Shown: piece after piece, positions 1 through 5,195 of the stretch | Layout: every line of letters begins with the position of its first letter | Numbering within the stretch: the stretch's first letter is position 1 | Assembly: GCA_007131525.1 (NCBI GenBank) | Contig: SLQK01000014.1 | Location: forward strand, 1-5,195 | Length of the DNA stretch: 5,195 nucleotides | Direction: 5' to 3' | From: Nitriliruptoraceae bacterium | GTDB taxonomy: Bacteria > Actinomycetota > Nitriliruptoria > Nitriliruptorales > Nitriliruptoraceae | Translations under genes and position numbers: made by a program | The notes under the pieces: model-generated | Seen by the model: the letters and a program-made list of their open reading frames with translations, nothing else | Databases searched by the model: none | Told to the model about the DNA's origin: nothing

Positions 1-326
1 ACCTCGAGGCCAAGGCGATCCTGGTCTTCAGCTTCTCCGGGGCCTCGATCCAGCTCGTGTCGAAGTTCCGGCCCAAGCAGCCGCTGATCGGCTTCACCAG
101 CGAGGCGACGACGCTGTACCGCCTCCCGCTGATGTGGGGCGTGCGGGGCGAGCTGACCGCCGAACAGGACCAGTCGGATGCCCTCATCGCGGCGGCGGAC
201 GCGGTGTGCGTCGAGCAGGGGCTGGCCGAGCAGGGTGACACCGTCGTGATCGTCTCGGGCATCCCCGGTGGCCGGGGCGGCACCAACCGCGTGATGGCCC
301 ACCGGATCGGCGAGCACGTCGGCTGA
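1..326 (+). CDS. pyk: Pyruvate kinase, C-terminal fragment (5' end outside window)
   Basis: Cytosolic glycolytic enzyme that converts phosphoenolpyruvate and ADP to pyruvate and ATP. Only the last 107 codons are visible; the frame opens at base 3 and ends at TGA 324-326. They cover most of the C-terminal (allosteric/tetramer) domain. It begins LEAKAILVFSFSGAS, then SKFRPKQPLIGFT, which matches the family pattern of a strand, a Ser/Gly loop, and 'S+yRP..PI+a.T'. Near the end are GDTVVIVSGIP and GGTNRVMAHRIGE, equivalent to the family's 'GD.vvi..G.P.g..GtTN...vh+iG' tail. The catalytic barrel and B domain lie upstream of base 1. The GTG at 57 is an internal valine codon, not a start, because the homology continues unbroken upstream of it. 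The gene converges on the polyphosphate operon and stops 16 bases from its last gene. Whether the enzyme is allosterically controlled cannot be told from this piece. Confidence 0.93.
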   Translation, partial: LEAKAILVFSFSGASIQLVSKFRPKQPLIGFTSEATTLYRLPLMWGVRGELTAEQDQSDALIAAADAVCVEQGLAEQGDTVVIVSGIPGGRGGTNRVMAHRIGEHVG

Positions 327-356
327 CCGCGGGAGGTCCTCCTCAGCGGCCGACGT
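316..356. terminator. Putative bidirectional hairpin terminator between convergent genes
   Basis: The 16-base gap between pyk and the last operon gene sits inside an interrupted inverted repeat. The outer arms ACGTCGG (316-322) and CCGACGT (350-356) pair perfectly. Inside them, CCGC (327-330) can pair with GCGG (346-349), and GAGG (333-336) with CCTC (341-344) around a TCCT loop. An alternative inner pairing is CTGA (323-326) with TCAG (343-346), which brings the two stop codons opposite each other. There is no T-run on either side, so this is not a classic intrinsic terminator; GC-rich actinobacteria often use hairpins without a U-tract. The near symmetry would let it act on both transcripts. 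The role is inferred from position and pairing. Confidence 0.42.
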
Positions 357-1155
357 CGATCGGGGTGTCGGGTGGGCCGTCGGTGAGCAGCACCGCGAGA
401 TGGTGGGCGAGGGCGGCCGGGGCGAGCTCGGCCTCGGTGGTGGTCAGCGCGGCCAGCGACCACCACCTCGCCTGGACGGCGCCGGGGTCGTCGAGCGGGG
501 CGGCGTCGACGTCCGCCGCGTCGGTGCGGGCCAGGTACCAGCGTTCGTCCTGGTCGATCCAGCACCCCCGGAAGGGGAACACCACCCGGCGGGACCAGAT
601 CCAGGGTCCGAGGTCGACCTCGACGCCGATCTCCTCGGCCACCTCCCGCTGCGCGGCGTCGAGGTGGGACTCGTCGCGGCGGAGCCCGCCGCCGGGGGCC
701 GTCCACACCCGGCGGACAGGGTCGGGTGCGTGGGCGACCAGCAGCACCTGATCGTCGGTGTCGAGGAGCAGGACCCGGGCGGCTTGGCGCACCAGGGGCG
801 TCTCGCGGGTCCCCACCTCGGGTTCGGCCGCGAGCTTCGGATGGGGTGGGATGACCCGTGAGGAGAGCACCAGGTCGGGGTCGAGCACGGTGAGCAGGCC
901 GTCGCGGTCGACGATCAGCATGGCCTCCTCGTCCGCTGCCACGAGGCGGCCGACCACGTCGCTGGGGATCGGACCCCGCACCGGGTCATCGAGCAGGTGG
1001 CGCACGGACACACGCTGGCCGAGGTGCTCGGGGGTGACCCGGCGCGCGTAGCGGGCGCGCAGCTGGTGGATCTGGGGCGTCCCGCGGCGCGGCTCGTCCG
1101 GCGTGGGGTGGTCGGGCGCGGGCTCGTCCGCTCCTGGACGGGAGGTGTCGGTCAT
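343..1155 (-). CDS. Nudix hydrolase with N-terminal SH3-like domain, distal gene of operon
   Basis: A 270-residue Nudix hydrolase, expected to cleave a nucleoside diphosphate linked to another group; the substrate is unknown. Residues 1-26 are an acidic, proline-rich and probably disordered tail. Residues about 44-104 (LGQRVSVRHLL to SSRVIPP) look like a small beta-barrel. They resemble, from memory, the SH3-like N-terminal part of Rv0428c-type actinobacterial acetyltransferases. The Nudix fold covers about 121-258. Its box is complete at 156-178 (G156, E162, R170-E171, E174-E175, G177), so catalytic metal binding should be intact. The LGPWIWSRRVVFPFRG and DERWYLAR segments are typical of a common actinobacterial Nudix subgroup. 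The ATG overlaps the ppx stop as ATGA and has no convincing Shine-Dalgarno, so translation is probably coupled to ppx. It is the last gene before the convergent pyk. A role in cleaning nucleotides or dinucleoside polyphosphates would fit, but that is a guess. Confidence 0.88.
   Translation of the reverse strand: MTDTSRPGADEPAPDHPTPDEPRRGTPQIHQLRARYARRVTPEHLGQRVSVRHLLDDPVRGPIPSDVVGRLVAADEEAMLIVDRDGLLTVLDPDLVLSSRVIPPHPKLAAEPEVGTRETPLVRQAARVLLLDTDDQVLLVAHAPDPVRRVWTAPGGGLRRDESHLDAAQREVAEEIGVEVDLGPWIWSRRVVFPFRGCWIDQDERWYLARTDAADVDAAPLDDPGAVQARWWSLAALTTTEAELAPAALAHHLAVLLTDGPPDTPIDVGR
1152..1155 (-). other. ATGA stop/start overlap, ppx/gppA to distal Nudix
   Basis: The ppx/gppA TGA (1152-1154) and the ATG of the distal Nudix gene (1153-1155) overlap on the - strand. 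The bases just upstream (CTGGCAGCACG) hold no recognisable Shine-Dalgarno, so expression of the last gene probably depends on translation of ppx/gppA. Confidence 0.78.
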
Positions 1156-2669
1156 CGTGCTGCCAGGTCGTGGACCTGGACCTCGACGTCGAACACCCGC
1201 GAGAACAGCCGGGTCTTGCGGGACAGCTCCTCGGGGGTGACGTGCAGGCCCCCTCCCGTGAGCAGGAACTCGATGACATCACCCCGCCGTCGCGCCTCGA
1301 GACCGGTGACCGCCTGGTCGTGGGCACGGTCCAGGCCGTCCGCGACCTGCAGGATCGCCAGTAGCTGCTCGGTACGCCGACGGTCCCGGGGGGTCAGGGA
1401 GGCGAAGGGTGGGTGATCGGTGGAGATCCCCCGGGAGCGGTGGAACCGCACCAGGGTCGTCAGGATGGCGGTCTCGGCGGGGTCGAAGCCGCGGAGCTCA
1501 GCGTTCTCGACGAGGTAGGCCCCGTGCAGGTGCTGTCGACGCAGCGCCAGCGCCTCGCCCACCGAGTGCAGTTCCGCGGCGTAGCGGAGCAGCTCACGGT
1601 CGGTCGCGTCGAGATCGTGGAGGTCGCGGGTGCGCTCGAACAGCAGGGCCGCCAGGTGTGCGACGTGGGTGGGGTGGGGATCGTCGTCGTTGAAGGTGCG
1701 GCGCAGCCCGGTCACCTGGTCGGCACGCAGCTGGAGCGCGCTCGGCGGCGTGCCGATGGCGTAGGTGTCCAGCAGCAGTCCCTCGCGCAGTCCCCAGTCG
1801 CTGACGGTGATCCGCTCCAGCCCGAGGCGTTCGAGGACCCGGGTCAGGATCACCGCAGCGACGTGCAGGTGATCGGCGCGGCTGGACTTCATGCCGGGCA
1901 ACCGCCCCCGGATGACGGTGTTCACCGATACCAGCCGCTCGCGCAGGCGCTGGAGTTCGGAGGTGTCCACGCTGAGCTGGTTCAGAGTGGCGGGCAGCCA
2001 CTGGGCCTGATCGGCAGCTGCCAGCCGGGCCAGTGCCCGCACCGTCCCGCCGACCGCCACGGTCGACGCCGGTGCCATCGCGGTGACCTGGTCGACCAAT
2101 GGGTCGAGGGCCGCGTCGACGACCTCGCGCAGTGCCAGGAGCTCAGGTCGGTCCGGTGGATCGTGGTGGATCGATGCTGACAGCCGACTGACACCCAGGG
2201 GGACGGAGGTGGCCCAGGTGATCCGATCGCCGGCGCCGACCGCGAGCTCCAGGGACCCACCACCGAGGTCGAGCACGAGGACCGGCTCGTCGCGGATCGC
2301 GACCGCCGCCCGGACCCCGAGGTAGGCCAGCCGCGCCTCCTCGAGGCCGTCCAGCGCCCGCACCTCGGTCCCTGCCGCGCGTGACAGGTCAGCGATCACC
2401 GCCTGGCCGTCCTGGGCATCGCGCAGCGCGGCGGTCGCCACCGCCAAGAGCTCACCAGCACCGCCGCGTCGTGCCAGCTCGCTCAGGTACGAGACCACCG
2501 TGACCGCACGCTCGTGCAGCTCGGCGGGGATCGACCCGTGGCGGGCGACCTCCCGCCCCAGATGCAGCATCTCCCGCTCCCGCAGGAGCGGCGTGACGCT
2601 GTGCCCGTCGACCTCCGCGACCAGGACGTGGAAGGAGTTGCTGCCGAGATCGAGGATGGCGCTGCGCAC
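1152..2669 (-). CDS. Ppx/GppA family exopolyphosphatase / guanosine pentaphosphatase
   Basis: Cytosolic phosphatase that releases Pi from polyphosphate ends; some members also convert pppGpp to ppGpp. The 505 residues match the long form (E. coli Ppx is about 513), not the roughly 320-residue mycobacterial form. The N-terminal ASKHA-fold half shows DLGSNSFHVLVAE (7-19, phosphate 1), VATAALRDA (77-85), LDGLEEARLAYLGV (106-119, catalytic Glu at 110/111), DLGGGS (134-139, phosphate 2), VGGTVRALARL (206-216), RADHLHVAAVIL (264-275) and VSDWGLREGLL (289-299). An HD-like helical domain follows at about 335-450 with AAELHSVGEAL, HLHGAYLVENAEL and VRFHRSRG. Its HD-equivalent pair is H368-S369, so the acidic residue is missing. 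The GTG start (2667-2669) gives the canonical MRSAILDLGSN opening and has an upstream GGGAAGAG. It follows the sixA-like stop by 3 bases. Whether it acts as Ppx or GppA cannot be decided from sequence. Confidence 0.93.
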   Translation of the reverse strand: MRSAILDLGSNSFHVLVAEVDGHSVTPLLREREMLHLGREVARHGSIPAELHERAVTVVSYLSELARRGGAGELLAVATAALRDAQDGQAVIADLSRAAGTEVRALDGLEEARLAYLGVRAAVAIRDEPVLVLDLGGGSLELAVGAGDRITWATSVPLGVSRLSASIHHDPPDRPELLALREVVDAALDPLVDQVTAMAPASTVAVGGTVRALARLAAADQAQWLPATLNQLSVDTSELQRLRERLVSVNTVIRGRLPGMKSSRADHLHVAAVILTRVLERLGLERITVSDWGLREGLLLDTYAIGTPPSALQLRADQVTGLRRTFNDDDPHPTHVAHLAALLFERTRDLHDLDATDRELLRYAAELHSVGEALALRRQHLHGAYLVENAELRGFDPAETAILTTLVRFHRSRGISTDHPPFASLTPRDRRRTEQLLAILQVADGLDRAHDQAVTGLEARRRGDVIEFLLTGGGLHVTPEELSRKTRLFSRVFDVEVQVHDLAAR

Positions 2670-2672
2670 CCG

Positions 2673-3134
2673 TCAGCTCTTCCCGGCGGGGTTGAGGAGC
2701 TCGACCCGGGTCGGGTCCGGCCAGCCCTCGACGAGCCAGGTCGCCACCTTGCGGGCGTTGGGACGTTCGGGGAGGTGGCCCCGGCGCCACAGCGCGGTCA
2801 ACGCCGCGCCGATCACGTCGGCGTGGCTGCACAGCAGGGCGTCCTCGGTCGCCACCCGGGTCAGCAGCTCGTCCACCTGCTCGAAGGGGGTGCTCTCGGT
2901 GAGTGCGACCTCCTCCTGCACCGTCAGCCCTCGCGCCGCCGCGAGGGGGGCGACGGTGTCGAGACATCGCTTCGCCGGGCTGGACAGGATCAGCGTCAGG
3001 TCGCGGTCGGCGAGCATCTCGGCGAGCGCCTCGGACTGGTCGCGACCGGTGGCACTGAGCGGTCGGGCGAGATCGTCGCCGGTCCAGGCGGCGCGATCGC
3101 CGGCGTCGGCGTGGCGGACGAGCAGGAGCGTCAC
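2673..3134 (-). CDS. SixA-like histidine phosphatase (separate MutT1 C-terminal half)
   Basis: A 153-residue histidine-phosphatase (phosphoglycerate-mutase superfamily) protein with no signal or membrane segment. The nucleophile motif is LVRHADAG (5-12, with R7 and H8), then SSPAKRCLDT (51-60, R56), ALTEST (77-82, likely acid E80) and CSHADVIGAAL (102-112, second histidine H104). All core catalytic residues are present. Size and the RHA motif match SixA, which dephosphorylates phosphohistidine. However, TGDDLARPLSATGRDQSEAL and the late PNARKVATWLVE strongly recall the C-terminal domain of mycobacterial MutT1, where a Nudix domain is fused in front. Here the MutT1-like Nudix gene is directly upstream and overlaps it by GTGA (3131-3134). 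The GTG start has a strong GGAGGTGA before it. The likely role is to work with the Nudix protein on nucleotide products, or on phosphohistidine; the substrate is inferred, not shown. Confidence 0.88.
   Translation of the reverse strand: MTLLLVRHADAGDRAAWTGDDLARPLSATGRDQSEALAEMLADRDLTLILSSPAKRCLDTVAPLAAARGLTVQEEVALTESTPFEQVDELLTRVATEDALLCSHADVIGAALTALWRRGHLPERPNARKVATWLVEGWPDPTRVELLNPAGKS
2677..2684 (-). promoter_or_regulatory. Ribosome binding site for the ppx/gppA GTG start
   Basis: On the - strand GGGAAGAG lies 7 bases before the GTG at 2667-2669, inside the last codons of the sixA-like gene. It is purine-rich and at normal spacing. It supports the GTG start, which also gives the family's usual first residues. 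Confidence 0.6.
3131..3134 (-). other. GTGA stop/start overlap, Nudix to sixA-like phosphatase
   Basis: The Nudix TGA (3131-3133) and phosphatase GTG (3132-3134) overlap. The reading frame shifts by one base exactly where mycobacterial MutT1 joins its two domains. The GGAGGTGA just before it could drive re-initiation; internal SD-like sequences can also promote frameshifting, so a minor fused product is conceivable. Confidence 0.75.
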
Positions 3135-3589
3135 CGGTCACCTCCGGCGGAGCGGTGGGCGAGCGCCTCGGTGAGCAGTTCCACGTCGGCAGGGTAGGTG
3201 AGCAGCGCTGGGGCCTGCTGCGCGTCGACCCAGCGGGCGACGTCGACCTCGTGGTCGGAGGCCCGGTCGGACGGGTCGCCGCCGCGGTGCTCCATCACGA
3301 ACCACCGGACGCGTTTCCATCCGTCGACGACCTGGTAGACGACCTGGCTCAGCTCGTCGATGACCTCGGCGCGGACCCCGGTCTCCTCCTCCACCTCGCG
3401 GACCGCGGCGATCTCATGGGCCTCACCGGGGTCGAGCTTGCCCTTGGGCAGGGACCAGTCGTCGTAGCGGACGCGGTGCACCACCAGGACCTCGGGGGCC
3501 TCGTGGGCTCCCCGCAGGACGACCCCGCCCGCAGCCTCGACCGCCGCCGGCCCCGTCCAGTCGTTGTCCACGGTGCGATCCTCGCTCAT
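3131..3589 (-). CDS. MutT1-like Nudix hydrolase (8-oxo-dGTP diphosphatase family)
   Basis: A 152-residue single-domain Nudix protein. Residues 39-56 (HRVRYDDWSLPKGKLDPGE) nearly match my memory of the same stretch in mycobacterial MutT1, which hydrolyses 8-oxo-dGTP/8-oxo-GTP and diadenosine polyphosphates and is also encoded next to ppk1. The Nudix box is complete at 50-72 (G50, E56, R64-E65, E68-E69, G71). VRWFVMEHRGGD and DHEVDVARWVDAQQA continue the fold, and LLTYPADVELL forms the last helix. The chosen ATG (3587-3589) overlaps the ppk1 stop as ATGA. The frame stays open to 3691, but that extra 34-residue part is low-complexity antisense-like sequence inside ppk1. The AGAGG before the ATG is too close to be a good ribosome site, so coupling to ppk1 is likely. 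The histidine-phosphatase domain that is fused in mycobacteria is the next gene. Sanitising the nucleotide pool is the best guess; Ap4A-type substrates are an alternative. Confidence 0.92.
   Translation of the reverse strand: MSEDRTVDNDWTGPAAVEAAGGVVLRGAHEAPEVLVVHRVRYDDWSLPKGKLDPGEAHEIAAVREVEEETGVRAEVIDELSQVVYQVVDGWKRVRWFVMEHRGGDPSDRASDHEVDVARWVDAQQAPALLTYPADVELLTEALAHRSAGGDR
3138..3145 (-). promoter_or_regulatory. Strong Shine-Dalgarno for the sixA-like GTG start
   Basis: On the - strand GGAGGTGA, a near-perfect anti-SD complement, ends 3 bases before the GTG at 3132-3134; the GGAGG core is 6 bases away. It lies within the final codons of the upstream Nudix gene. It indicates that the phosphatase is a deliberate separate start and not the debris of a frameshifted fusion gene. 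Confidence 0.75.
3586..3589 (-). other. ATGA stop/start overlap, ppk1 to MutT1-like Nudix
   Basis: On the - strand the TGA of ppk1 (3586-3588) and the ATG of the Nudix gene (3587-3589) share bases. Without a well-placed Shine-Dalgarno, re-initiation by the ribosome finishing ppk1 is the likely way the Nudix gene is translated. Confidence 0.8.
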
Positions 3590-5195
3590 GCCTCTGCCCG
3601 TCGTCGCGCCCGCTCCTGCAGGGTCAGGTGGGTGTCGACCCCCCGCGTCGTCGGCACCCGCCGCCAGCGTCCATCCGGTCCGAGCTCCCACGACAGCAGG
3701 TCGTCAGCGAGGTTGATCGTCAGGATCTCCTCCAACCGTCGCTGCAGCCGGGGATCCTCCACAGGGGTGAGCGCCTCGACCCGTCGGCTGAGGTTCCGGG
3801 TCATCCAGTCGCCGGAGCCGATCAGGTGGTCGTAGCCCCGGGTCTCGCTCCCGAACCGGTAGATGCGTGAGTGCTCGAGGTAGCGGCCGACGATGGACCG
3901 GACGGTGATCGACTCCGACAGCCCGGGCACGCCGGGGCGCAGGCAGCAGATCCCGCGGACGATGAGGTCGATGGGGGTGCCCGTGCTGGCGGCGTCGTAC
4001 AGCGCCTCGATGATCTGCCCGTCGACCAGGCTGTTCATCTTCGCGACGATGTGGCCGTCCTCGGCGTCACGCTCCCGGGCGATCAGCTCCAGCATCCGCG
4101 ACCGGAAGGTCGTCGGCGCCACCACCATCTTGCGGTACTCCGACTGCTTGGAGTACCCGGTCAGCACGTTGAACAGATCGCTGAGGTCCTGACCGATGTC
4201 GGGGTCGGCGGTCAACAGCCCGATGTCTTCGTAGATCCGGGCGGTCTTGTCGTTGTAGTTCCCGGTCCCGATGTGGGCGTAGCGGCGGATCCTGCCCGAT
4301 TCGCGGCGGACCACCAGGGAGATCTTGGTGTGGGTCTTGAGCCCCACCACGCCGTAGGCGACGTGGACGCCGGCCTCCTCGAGGGCCTTGGCCCACTCGA
4401 TGTTGGCCTCCTCGTCGAACCGTGCCTTGAGCTCGACGAGGGCCACGACCTGCTTGCCCGCAGCGGCGGCGTCGAGCAGTGCCTTGATGACCGGGCTCCC
4501 GGGGCCCGAGGTGCGGTACAGCGTCTGCTTGATGGCCAGCACGTCGGGGTCCTGGGCGGCCTGCTCGATGAAGGCCTGCACCGAGGTGGTGAAGGAGTCG
4601 TAGGGGTGCTGGACGAGGACATCGGCGTAGGTGATGGCCTCGAAGATGTCGATGTCGGTGGTGCCGGCCTCGGCCAGGAGCGGTTGGGTGGTGGGGGCGA
4701 AGGGTTCCTGCTTCAGATCGGGTCGGTCGAGGCCGTACAGCGACCACAGCCCGGCGAGGTCCAGGGGTCCGGGGATCACCATCACGTCCTCGGTGGTGAT
4801 GTTCAGCTCCCGGATCAGCAGGTCGAGGGTCTCCTCGCTCATGTCGGGCGTCACCTCGAGCCGGACGACCCGCCCGAAGCGACGCCGTGTCAGCTCGGTC
4901 TCGATCGCCAGGAGCAGGTCGTCCGCTTCCTCCTCCTCGACCTCGAAGTCGGCGTTGCGGGTGACCCGGAAGACGTGGTGATCGAGGACCTGCAGGCCGG
5001 TGAACAGGCGGTCGAGGTTCTCCGCGATCACCTGCTCCAGCGGCACGATCCGCTGCCCGTCCGGCATGATCAGGAAGCGTGGCAGGACCGGTGGGACCTT
5101 GACCCGCGCGAAGCGGCGGTGCTCGCTCCCCGGCTCGCCGACCAGCACCGCCAGGTTCATCGAGAGGTTGGAGATGTAGGGGAAGGGGTGGGCGG
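3586..5195 (-). CDS. ppk1: Polyphosphate kinase 1, missing N-terminal part (runs off window)
   Basis: Reversibly transfers the gamma-phosphate of ATP to a growing polyphosphate chain through a phosphohistidine intermediate. The visible 535 residues run from AHPFPYISNLS, the family's conserved end of the N domain, to the C-terminus; about 150-200 residues lie beyond base 5195. The methionine codon at 5158-5160 is internal (the M of ISNLSMNLAV). Counting from that M, key motifs are KQTLYRTSG (211-219, R216), LVELKARFDEEANI (241-254, R247), LKTHTK (274-279, autophosphorylated H277), HIGTGNYND (296-304), NVLTGYSKQ (331-339), LEHSRIYRFG (428-437, second catalytic-site H430) and DWMTRNLSRRVE (451-462). 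R216 and R247 match metal/phosphate-binding arginines of E. coli Ppk. All expected active-site residues are present, so the enzyme should be active. It heads the visible operon and its stop overlaps the MutT1-like start. Confidence 0.96.
   Translation of the reverse strand, partial: AHPFPYISNLSMNLAVLVGEPGSEHRRFARVKVPPVLPRFLIMPDGQRIVPLEQVIAENLDRLFTGLQVLDHHVFRVTRNADFEVEEEEADDLLLAIETELTRRRFGRVVRLEVTPDMSEETLDLLIRELNITTEDVMVIPGPLDLAGLWSLYGLDRPDLKQEPFAPTTQPLLAEAGTTDIDIFEAITYADVLVQHPYDSFTTSVQAFIEQAAQDPDVLAIKQTLYRTSGPGSPVIKALLDAAAAGKQVVALVELKARFDEEANIEWAKALEEAGVHVAYGVVGLKTHTKISLVVRRESGRIRRYAHIGTGNYNDKTARIYEDIGLLTADPDIGQDLSDLFNVLTGYSKQSEYRKMVVAPTTFRSRMLELIARERDAEDGHIVAKMNSLVDGQIIEALYDAASTGTPIDLIVRGICCLRPGVPGLSESITVRSIVGRYLEHSRIYRFGSETRGYDHLIGSGDWMTRNLSRRVEALTPVEDPRLQRRLEEILTINLADDLLSWELGPDGRWRRVPTTRGVDTHLTLQERARRRAEA

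Noticed and set aside
57..326. GTG at 57 as the start of a small 89-residue gene
   Set aside because: Pyruvate kinase homology continues without a break upstream to base 3, so this is an internal valine codon of pyk.
3131..3134. Sequencing error or decayed fusion gene at the Nudix/phosphatase junction
   Set aside because: Not favoured: both genes are full length for their families and the second has a near-perfect Shine-Dalgarno and start. It cannot be fully excluded without relatives.
3590..3691. Longer start for the MutT1-like Nudix protein
   Set aside because: The extra 34 residues (AGADDAGGRHPPDP-like) are low complexity, lie wholly within ppk1 in another frame, and match nothing in the family. 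The ATGA overlap gives a normal Nudix N-terminus.
1413..3835. Long open frames on the + strand opposite ppx, sixA and Nudix genes
   Set aside because: They are open because of high GC and strong codon bias on the other strand. Their translations are Arg/Gly/Ala/Ser-rich with no recognisable motif, while the - strand frames carry complete family motifs.
2452..4747. Alternative - strand frames (for example within sixA/ppx and within ppk1)
   Set aside because: Arg/Pro-rich shifted-frame translations that overlap well-supported genes; typical GC-rich shadows.
5158..5160. ATG at 5158-5160 as the true ppk1 start
   Set aside because: The frame continues upstream to the window edge and encodes AHPFPYISNLS, a conserved PPK1 segment, so the gene runs off the window.
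1..5195. tRNA, rRNA, CRISPR, insertion sequence, attachment site or tandem repeat
   Set aside because: The window is almost wholly coding by supported genes. I saw no cloverleaf, regularly spaced direct repeats, transposase motifs or terminal inverted repeats.

Overview
The window comes from a GC-rich chromosome, very probably an actinomycete (Actinomycetota). Third codon positions are almost all G or C, GTG starts are used, and genes are packed with 4-base stop/start overlaps. The Nudix protein next to ppk closely matches my memory of mycobacterial MutT1, which also lies next to ppk1. The long exopolyphosphatase with a C-terminal HD-like domain differs from the roughly 320-residue mycobacterial Ppx proteins. 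That hints at a deeper-branching lineage such as Nitriliruptoria or Acidimicrobiia, but this is inference; no species can be named from the sequence.

Layout: bases 1-326 on the + strand are the 3' end of a pyruvate kinase gene. A 16-base gap, inside a GC-rich hairpin, separates it from a convergent block of five genes on the - strand that fills the rest of the window. In transcription order these are ppk1 (5' end outside the window), a MutT1-like Nudix hydrolase, a SixA-like histidine phosphatase, a Ppx/GppA phosphatase and a second Nudix hydrolase with an extra N-terminal domain. The junctions are ATGA, GTGA, a 3-base gap and ATGA, so this is almost certainly one operon. Its promoter lies beyond base 5195.

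The operon joins polyphosphate synthesis (Ppk1) and breakdown (Ppx/GppA, possibly also pppGpp) with nucleotide-pool cleaning (MutT1-like Nudix). The most notable point is that the Nudix and histidine-phosphatase halves, which are one fused protein (MutT1) beside ppk1 in mycobacteria, are two separate, translationally coupled genes here. The phosphatase half also keeps its second catalytic histidine. The genes are individually of known families. The arrangement, the split MutT1 and the two-domain distal Nudix protein deserve a second look. I saw no RNA gene, mobile element, CRISPR array or recombination site, and no gene-free stretch longer than 16 bases.
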